Shown: piece by piece, positions 59,201 to 64,000 of the stretch
Position numbering within the stretch: position 1 is the stretch's first letter
How the letters are laid out: the number at the start of each line of letters is the position of its first letter
Source of the DNA: BMS3BBIN04 sp964552465
Lineage (GTDB): Bacteria; Electryoneota; Electryoneia; Electryoneales; Electryoneaceae
Length of the DNA: 64,000 bases
Reading direction: 5' to 3'
NCBI GenBank assembly: GCA_964552465.1
Contig: CAZKGR010000007.1
Span: 73,517-137,516, forward strand
The notes under the pieces: model-generated
What the model was told of the DNA's origin: nothing
Seen by the model: only the letters and a program-made list of their open reading frames with translations
Database searches by the model: none
Program-made: the position numbers and the translations under genes

Positions 59201-60850
59201 CTACTCCTCCTCACCCCCCTGCTCCCGATCCCTGAGCAGCGGGAAGAGGATAACGTCGCGGATGGACTGCCGATTGGTCATCAGCATGACGAGCCGGTCA
59301 ACGCCGACACCTAGCCCGCCCATCGGCGGCATGCCCATCTCCATCACGCCGAGGTAGTCTTCGTCCAGCGGCATCGCATCGTCTTCGCCGCCCGCACGGA
59401 CTTTCTGCTGATCCTCGAAACGCGCGCGCTGGTCAGCCGGATCGTTCAGCTCGGAGAACGCGTTACAGATCTCGAAGCCACCGACATAGCCTTCGAAACG
59501 TTCGACGAGGCGGTCATCGTCACGGTGCTTCTTCGCTAATGGACTGAGCACCAACGGGAAGTCGATCACGAATGTCGGACGTGTCAACGTCGGCTCGACC
59601 AGTTCGCTGAACAGTTCGTCCAGCATCTTGCCGTGGCTGGCGTTATCGGGCAGCTCGACGTTATGCTTCTTGCACATCTTGAGCACGGTCTTAGCGTCCG
59701 CGCCGGTCAGGTCCACGCCAGTCTGTTCCTCGAGTGCGCCGAAGAATTTGACCCGTGGCCATGGCGGTTTGAAGTCGATGGTATCCTCGCCCCACGGCAC
59801 GACATACGACCCGTGTATGGTCTTCGCGATCTCGCTGACCATGTTTTCGGTGAGCTCCATCATGAAGGTGTAGTCTACGAACGCGGCGTAGCATTCCATC
59901 ATTGTGAATTCTGGATTGTGGCTGCGGTCCACGCCCTCGTTCCGGAAGTCCTTGCTGATCTCGTAAACACGGTCCAGCCCGCCGGTTACCAGTCGCTTGA
60001 GATACAGCTCGTCCGCGATGCGCAGGAACAGATCTTTCTTGAGCTGGTTGTGGTGCGTGGTGAACGGACGCGCGGTGCCGCCGCCGTACAGCGGTTGCAG
60101 GACCGGTGTTTCGACTTCGAGGAAGCCGGCTTCGTCCAGGTGGCGGCGCATCTCACGGATCAGCAGCGCCCGTGTACGGAACACCTCGCGTTCGTCCGGG
60201 TTGACGGTCAGATCCAGCGCACGGTTGCGGTAACGTTCGTCCGGATCGGAATACTCGTGGAAACGCTTGCCGGTCTCGGCGTCCTCCTTGACCACGGGCA
60301 ACGGACGGATGCACTTCGCGAGCAGGGTCCACTCGAGGACGTGCAGCGACTTTTCGCCCGTCTTGGTGACCATCAGGTAACCACGTACCCCGATCCAGTC
60401 GCCGAGATCGACCGCACCCTTGAACAGGGAATAGGGGGCTGTGGCAGGATCTTCGATGTCCGGCGGATTGATGTCGTCGCGCTTGACGTAGAGCTGGATG
60501 CGTCCGGTGTCATCGTGCAGATGCGCGAAAGCGGCTTTGCCCATGACGCGCTTGGCGACCAGCCGTCCGGCGATGGATACTATGGTGGTTTCCTGTTCCA
60601 TGCCCCCGTTGGCTTGCCCAACGGGGTCTTGTTGGGTTGACGGTTTGTCATTCCCTGACGAACCCAATGTCCCCCTGTTGGACGAGCCAACAGGGGCATC
60701 TTCACCACCCGCAAGTTCATCCCAATTCTCGAGGATCTCGCTGACACGGTGGCTGCGGTCGTACGAATACGGATATGCGACAATGCCGGCGTCGATCATG
60801 CGTTCCAGCTTTTCCTGCCGGGCCTTAATCAGGTCGTCTCGGGTTTCCAT
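59201..60850 (-). CDS. lysS: lysyl-tRNA synthetase, class II, with in-frame palindromic insert
   Basis: 549-residue class II synthetase charging tRNA-Lys. Visible are the OB-fold part (VSIAGRLVAKRVMGKAAFAHLHDDTGRIQLYV), motif 2 FRNEGVDRSHNPEFTMMECYAAF and motif 3 GLGVGVDRLVML. The ATG at 60850 is used since METRDDLIKARQEKLERM is the normal start and GAAGG lies upstream; the frame is open further. It overlaps the end of alr by 22 bp. Between the N-terminal helix and the OB fold lies an insert of about 37 residues (EDAPVGSSNRG...TQQDPVGQANGGMEQ), made of two palindromic repeat elements and absent from ordinary LysS. Confidence 0.93.
   Translation of the reverse strand: METRDDLIKARQEKLERMIDAGIVAYPYSYDRSHRVSEILENWDELAGGEDAPVGSSNRGTLGSSGNDKPSTQQDPVGQANGGMEQETTIVSIAGRLVAKRVMGKAAFAHLHDDTGRIQLYVKRDDINPPDIEDPATAPYSLFKGAVDLGDWIGVRGYLMVTKTGEKSLHVLEWTLLAKCIRPLPVVKEDAETGKRFHEYSDPDERYRNRALDLTVNPDEREVFRTRALLIREMRRHLDEAGFLEVETPVLQPLYGGGTARPFTTHHNQLKKDLFLRIADELYLKRLVTGGLDRVYEISKDFRNEGVDRSHNPEFTMMECYAAFVDYTFMMELTENMVSEIAKTIHGSYVVPWGEDTIDFKPPWPRVKFFGALEEQTGVDLTGADAKTVLKMCKKHNVELPDNASHGKMLDELFSELVEPTLTRPTFVIDFPLVLSPLAKKHRDDDRLVERFEGYVGGFEICNAFSELNDPADQRARFEDQQKVRAGGEDDAMPLDEDYLGVMEMGMPPMGGLGVGVDRLVMLMTNRQSIRDVILFPLLRDREQGGEEE
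60594..60637. repeat. in-frame palindromic element, lysS copy
   Basis: 44 bp, 40 of 44 identical to 61889-61932 in alr. Stem CCCCGTTGG / CCAACGGGG (loop of 5). Read on the minus strand it encodes TQQDPVGQANGGMEQ. Confidence 0.88.
60672..60696. repeat. second palindrome within lysS
   Basis: Arms CCCCTGTTGG / CCAACAGGGG with loop ACGAG, related in the GTTGG...CCAAC core to the element at 60594-60637. It is read as VGSSNRG within the same insert. Confidence 0.78.
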
Positions 60851-62103
60851 CCTGTACCTTCGTAGATGCGGGGGACACGTGGTGTCCAGCCGCAGAGTAT
60901 TTCGTACGGGATTGTGCCAGCCTTGACCGACAGATCCCACGCCGAAATGGATTCGCTGTTGTCACGGCCGAGCAGGGTGACTTGCTCGCCGACGTCGAAC
61001 TGGTCCTGCCCGGTGAAGACCATCATCTGGTCCATGGATATGTTGCCGACTGTCGGATAACGTTTCCCACCGATCAGTACATCGCCCTTGTTGGACAGAT
61101 GGCGAGGATAACCATCGCCGTAGCCCATGGGCAAGGTCGCGAGCCAGCCGTCCTCCGGTGCCTGCCACGTGTGATAGTAGCCCACACCTGTCCCCTTGCG
61201 CACACCCTTGAAAAAGACGATCTCTGAATGCAGCGACAGCGCGGGTTTCAAGCCGAGTGTGTTCTCAAGATGCACGCCCGGTGGGTAGCCAAATAGCGAC
61301 AGTCCGGGCCGGGTTATGGTGAAGAATGCTTCGTTGACATTGAAAAATGACGCGCTGTTCGCCATGTGGACGTCCTGGAACTCGATGCCGTGTTTGCGGC
61401 AGCCTTCGACAACATCGTTGAACATCTCGAGCTGCTGATGCGCGAGGGTCAGATCCGGTCCCTGTGCACGCACGAAATGGCTGAAGATGCCGACGAGGTC
61501 AAGGTTTGGCAGACGGGAGGCATCTACCGCGAACTGGACAGCGTTTTCCGCACGCACACCGATCCGATTCATCCCGGTGTCAACCTTGAGGTGGATACGG
61601 GCGGTGCGACGCAGCCGTTGCGCTTCCTCGCTGATGTGCTGCGCCTTGGTGAAGCTGGACGCTGTGAGGTCGAGATGGTAGTCGATGAAGTGCTTCGTTT
61701 GATAACCGACCAGCCCACCGAGCACGAGGATCGGTGCTTCGATTCCCGCCTGACGCAACAATACTGCTTCCTCGAGGAATGCGACGCCGAAGCTGTCGGC
61801 ACCTTCCTGCGCGAGACGTAGCGCGGTCGGGATCAGGCCGTGCCCGTAGGCGTTGGCCTTGAGGATCGCCATGATGCGGACTTTTGATTGTTCCATGCCC
61901 CCGTTAGCTGGTCTAACGGGGTCTTGTTGGGTAATGTGGTCTACGGGTGGCCCGGGGCCTGCCCCGGGTTTCATGCCGTTCGCAACGTTGCGCAGCTGAT
62001 GGAAGTTGTGCGCGATCGCATCGAGCTCTATCCGCAGGTATGTCGGCCGTTGCCGGAACAGCGGCGGCATCTGGGCGTATGGGTCTGAGGTGATGTCTTG
62101 CAT
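60829..62103 (-). CDS. alr: alanine racemase with in-frame palindromic insert
   Basis: 424-residue PLP enzyme making D-alanine for peptidoglycan. The PLP lysine is in KANAYGHG, preceded by VRIMAIL. The second-domain tyrosine region is GVGYYHTWQAPEDGWLATLPMGYGDGYPR and the C-terminus ends with a beta-domain. Before the lysine, an extra stretch of about 29 residues (KPGAGPGPPVDHITQQDPVRPANGGMEQS) interrupts the usual short link between the N-terminal helix (ELDAIAHNFHQLRN) and KVRIMAILKANAYGHG. That insert is two palindromic elements. The gene overlaps lysS, suggesting one operon. Confidence 0.92.
   Translation of the reverse strand: MQDITSDPYAQMPPLFRQRPTYLRIELDAIAHNFHQLRNVANGMKPGAGPGPPVDHITQQDPVRPANGGMEQSKVRIMAILKANAYGHGLIPTALRLAQEGADSFGVAFLEEAVLLRQAGIEAPILVLGGLVGYQTKHFIDYHLDLTASSFTKAQHISEEAQRLRRTARIHLKVDTGMNRIGVRAENAVQFAVDASRLPNLDLVGIFSHFVRAQGPDLTLAHQQLEMFNDVVEGCRKHGIEFQDVHMANSASFFNVNEAFFTITRPGLSLFGYPPGVHLENTLGLKPALSLHSEIVFFKGVRKGTGVGYYHTWQAPEDGWLATLPMGYGDGYPRHLSNKGDVLIGGKRYPTVGNISMDQMMVFTGQDQFDVGEQVTLLGRDNSESISAWDLSVKAGTIPYEILCGWTPRVPRIYEGTGWKPETT
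61889..61932. repeat. in-frame palindromic element, alr copy
   Basis: Stem CCCCGTTAG / CTAACGGGG, loop CTGGT; the minus strand reads TQQDPVRPANGGMEQ. Compared with the lysS copy the stem pair G:C has become A:T, so both sides changed together. Confidence 0.88.
61951..61968. repeat. second palindrome within alr
   Basis: Arms CCCGGGGC / GCCCCGGG with a 2-nt loop, preceded by GTGG. The GTGGCCCG...CGGGTTTC form matches 62127-62156 just outside alr. Confidence 0.7.
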
Positions 62104-62126
62104 GGCTGAATATAGGTAAATCAGTG

Positions 62127-62156
62127 TGGCCCGACTTGCTGCGTCAAGTCGGGTTT
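62127..62156. repeat. GTGGCCCG palindrome upstream of alr
   Basis: Arms CCCGACTTG / CAAGTCGGG (62130-62153) with loop CTGCGT, then TTTCTCC. It lies in the spacer between alr and the small plus-strand gene. A degenerate second copy may follow at about 62167-62200. Confidence 0.68.
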
Positions 62157-62305
62157 CTCCAATGTGGTGGGTGGCCCGGGTTCGTGAATCCCTCGCTTGG
62201 GTTCAATGTGCTTTGTACGATGCGATAGTTGTAACTTCTGTTTTGGTTGTAAGCTCATATGCATACAACGTGGTCGTGATAACGAAAACGATGGGGGATG
62301 GAATC

Positions 62306-62518
62306 ATGGCAGCGGGTAGAACGAAGTACCGTGTGCACCAGTTTGACATACATGGGCAGCTAGATCGATTGAAACTGGAAGATTTCCTGAATCGTCTGGA
62401 GGGGGAAGTCATGTCCATTATTCCGAACATAAAAGGCATGTCTCTGTTTCAGATCTATGGGATGACGAAGCGGGTAGATCATTTACTGATTGTCGAGAAA
62501 GTCACGTTCGATGAGTAG
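62306..62518 (+). CDS. small hypothetical protein
   Basis: 70 residues, no family recognised. MAAGRTKYRVHQFDIHGQLD is followed by KLEDFLNRLEGEVMSIIPNIK and a C-terminal beta segment (LLIVEKVTFDE), an alternating alpha/beta outline. ATG 62306 has GGGGGATGGA just upstream; an upstream ATG at 62126 would add 60 residues that cross repeat DNA. It stands alone between alr and the M24 peptidase, which run the other way. Confidence 0.5.
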   Translation: MAAGRTKYRVHQFDIHGQLDRLKLEDFLNRLEGEVMSIIPNIKGMSLFQIYGMTKRVDHLLIVEKVTFDE

Positions 62519-62599
62519 AACCACTCCTGCCTTTCAATTGAGCTAAGCCTGGATTCATCCACCCTCGCCGTGGCTACGGTGGGACAGGTCGAAACCGGG

Positions 62600-63796
62600 C
62601 TATACTCCTATCAGCCCAAGTTCCATCTCCGTCACAACTTCGGCGGGCTGACCGTGGCGGACGATGACTGTGTCTTCGACACCGACGCCGCCGTCGGGGA
62701 AGATGATCTTCGGTTCAATGGCGAGCACGGTTCCGGCTTGCAGGGGATCGTTGAAGCCTTTGGCGAGGGCGGGCCATTCGTCCATCTCGAGCCCGATTCC
62801 ATGCCCAATGAACCGGACCTGGTTGACGCCCATGTTCATGAAATTGTCACCGAAACCGGCCTTCTTCGCTTCGTCCACGCTCCAGAAATACAGTTCGGAC
62901 GGTTTTGCCGCCGCACGTGTACGTTCGATGAGGCCCATGTGAATGTCAACGCAGACCTGGTGCGCCTCGACGAACTTCTGGTCGAGCTGGTCAACAGGCC
63001 CGACGCAGAAGGTGCGGGTCATATCGGTGAGGTAGCCATCCACACCGGCCGTGTGGTCGCAGATGACCGGTTCGCCACGCTTGACCGGATGTGCGCTCGA
63101 TCCTTTAGGGACCAGCGGATTCTGGCCCGGCTGGCCGATGGGGCCGTCGAACGCGTTATCCACCGATGCCGACATTCCCGCCGCGATCACACCTGCCGCT
63201 TCGGAGTTGAACGCGCGTGTTCGTCCCGATGCCTGGTCGCCAACATGCCTCATGGCGACATCCATTTTCGCATGGATATCACATTCCAGTTCGCCCTCGC
63301 GGATGAGGTCGCGGAGTGCGTGAAAACCGTGCGACAGGACTTTGCCCGACCGGCGGATGATCTCCAGTTCAGTTGGAGACTTGACGATCCGCTGAGTGCG
63401 AACGGCGGATGAAATATCGACCAGTTCCGCCTGCGGCCAGACCTTGGCTGCGAGTGATTTGTAGGTTCCTACTGGTAGGACATCGTCCTCGAGACCGACC
63501 CGTTTCCACTGCGCGATGTCTGAGTCGCTGAGGACTGCCAGCATGTGTCCCATACCCTTGACGCGTTCAGGTACGGCTGGCGAAAAATCGCCGAACATGT
63601 TCAGCCGTCGCCACGCGTAGATGCGCGCTTCGCCCTTCGCCGGAATCGCCACCGCGCCGGGGAAGACAACGCCGGTGTAGTAGATCATGTCGACCCGTTG
63701 CATGATCAATGCGCCGTCGATGTTGGCGTCGCGCATGTGATCCTGCAGACGTGTGATGCGGGCAGTTAGTTCGTCACGGGTGAATGGGGATGTCAT
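62600..63796 (-). CDS. M24 family peptidase (Xaa-Pro aminopeptidase/creatinase-like)
   Basis: 398-residue metallopeptidase with a pita-bread fold. After a creatinase-type N-terminal domain (1-145) come metal ligands in DHTAGVDGYLTDMTR (two Asp), FIGHGIGLEMDE (His), LAIEPKIIF (Glu) and GVGVEDTVIV (Glu). The order matches Xaa-Pro aminopeptidase or prolidase members of M24; dipeptidase versus aminopeptidase cannot be told. Cytosolic. The only nearby gene on its upstream side lies outside the window. Confidence 0.88.
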   Translation of the reverse strand: MTSPFTRDELTARITRLQDHMRDANIDGALIMQRVDMIYYTGVVFPGAVAIPAKGEARIYAWRRLNMFGDFSPAVPERVKGMGHMLAVLSDSDIAQWKRVGLEDDVLPVGTYKSLAAKVWPQAELVDISSAVRTQRIVKSPTELEIIRRSGKVLSHGFHALRDLIREGELECDIHAKMDVAMRHVGDQASGRTRAFNSEAAGVIAAGMSASVDNAFDGPIGQPGQNPLVPKGSSAHPVKRGEPVICDHTAGVDGYLTDMTRTFCVGPVDQLDQKFVEAHQVCVDIHMGLIERTRAAAKPSELYFWSVDEAKKAGFGDNFMNMGVNQVRFIGHGIGLEMDEWPALAKGFNDPLQAGTVLAIEPKIIFPDGGVGVEDTVIVRHGQPAEVVTEMELGLIGV

Positions 63797-63873
63797 GTTC
63801 TATTATCCATAGTTGAATTATATGGGCTAACTGCGCGAGAGTGTAGCTGTACAAAGGCGGGGGGTGCAAGAAG

Positions 63874-63901
63874 ACAGAGGTCTGAGGTGTGAGGTATGAG
63901 G
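63874..63901. repeat. heptad repeat array (TGAGG type), 4 units
   Basis: ACAGAGG, TCTGAGG, TGTGAGG, TATGAGG. The left arm of the composite element at the window end, 77 bp before the M24 gene start. Confidence 0.82.
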
Positions 63902-63910
63902 AAGAGAAAA

Positions 63911-63939
63911 CCCGGTCCGACATCGCCGGACCGGGCTAC
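63911..63939. repeat. hairpin of the composite element
   Basis: Arms CCCGGTCCG / CGGACCGGG (63911-63919, 63927-63935), followed by CTACATTCA. Same GTAGCCCGG family (reverse strand) as 49797-49891. Confidence 0.8.
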
Positions 63940-63944
63940 ATTCA

Positions 63945-64000
63945 CTCCAGACTCCAGACTCCAGACTCCAGACTCCAGACTCCAGACTCCAGACTCCAGA
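63945..64000. repeat. heptad repeat array (CTCCAGA)8, continues past the window end
   Basis: Eight perfect CTCCAGA units. It is the longest array here and is cut by the window edge. Confidence 0.92.

Noticed and set aside
59633..60640. Plus-strand open frame of 335 codons
   Set aside because: Antisense to lysS, which has all synthetase motifs.
62570..63412. Plus-strand open frame of 280 codons
   Set aside because: Antisense to the M24 peptidase with intact metal ligands.
63945..64000. CRISPR-like array
   Set aside because: The 7-bp units are contiguous with no spacers and no cas genes are present; it is a simple tandem array.
1..64000. tRNA or rRNA genes
   Set aside because: No T-loop GGTTCGAATCC-type pattern with a matching acceptor stem and no rRNA signature was found by eye.

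Overview
The window reads as a chromosomal scaffold from an uncultured Gram-negative bacterium of the FCB superphylum, probably a candidate phylum near Calditrichota, Zixibacteria or Electryoneota. The lineage is inferred, not shown by a marker gene. The evidence is a PorX-type response regulator (17950-19518) together with five secreted proteins that end in type IX secretion (T9SS) sorting domains (YPNPFN-like motif, terminal K-V-x-L-x-K), plus Lol lipoprotein-export genes, a BamA-like barrel and Tat/Sec exports. No rRNA, tRNA, phage or CRISPR array was recognised.

Layout. 1-4690: a calcium-binding FG-GAP/T9SS protein, an aminotransferase and a PrpD-family protein. 4995-12926: a membrane PP2C/SpoIIE phosphatase, then the overlapping chain surE-guaA-LpoA-like-uppP. 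13221-20916: a tandem-repeat protein interrupted by an assembly gap, a second SpoIIE phosphatase, an MBL hydrolase, a small membrane protein, porX and a PanG-like reductase. 21183-25319: envelope proteins and two nucleotide-sugar epimerases. 25410-30688: blaI/M56 sensor divergent from sucCD, then a sulfotransferase. 30847-36339: a GH108 lysozyme-like protein, clpC and lolD-lolC. 36497-43987: a sulfatase and three T9SS cargo proteins, one of them a peptidylarginine/agmatine deiminase. 44316-47450: a MerR/two-CW regulator with an HdrE/HdrD-like membrane redox pair. 47767-57831: a T9SS protein, a tricorn-like protease, trpF, a lipoprotein/DUF4139 pair and a membrane protein with its winged-helix regulator. 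57946-59109: a broken junction with an AT-rich truncated HtrA-like lipoprotein. 59201-63796: alr-lysS and an M24 peptidase.

The most unusual content is repetitive DNA. Intergenic spaces carry a family of composite elements in which 7-bp tandem repeats (TGAGnnn type on one side, nnnCTCA or CTCCAGA type on the other) bracket or adjoin strong hairpins, usually ending at a stop codon. Separate palindrome families (GTAGCCCGGCA..., GTTTGCCC..., TTACCACGGA..., GGGGACACTTTG...) recur, several as inverted pairs. In the adjacent genes alr and lysS a shared 44-bp palindromic element is inserted in the same reading frame and adds the peptide TQQDPVxxANGGMEQ to both enzymes, much like Rickettsia palindromic elements.

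Two 100-N gaps are each flanked by an exact 55-bp duplication, so they look like k-mer-overlap assembly artefacts. Collapsing each duplication restores one continuous reading frame in both places.
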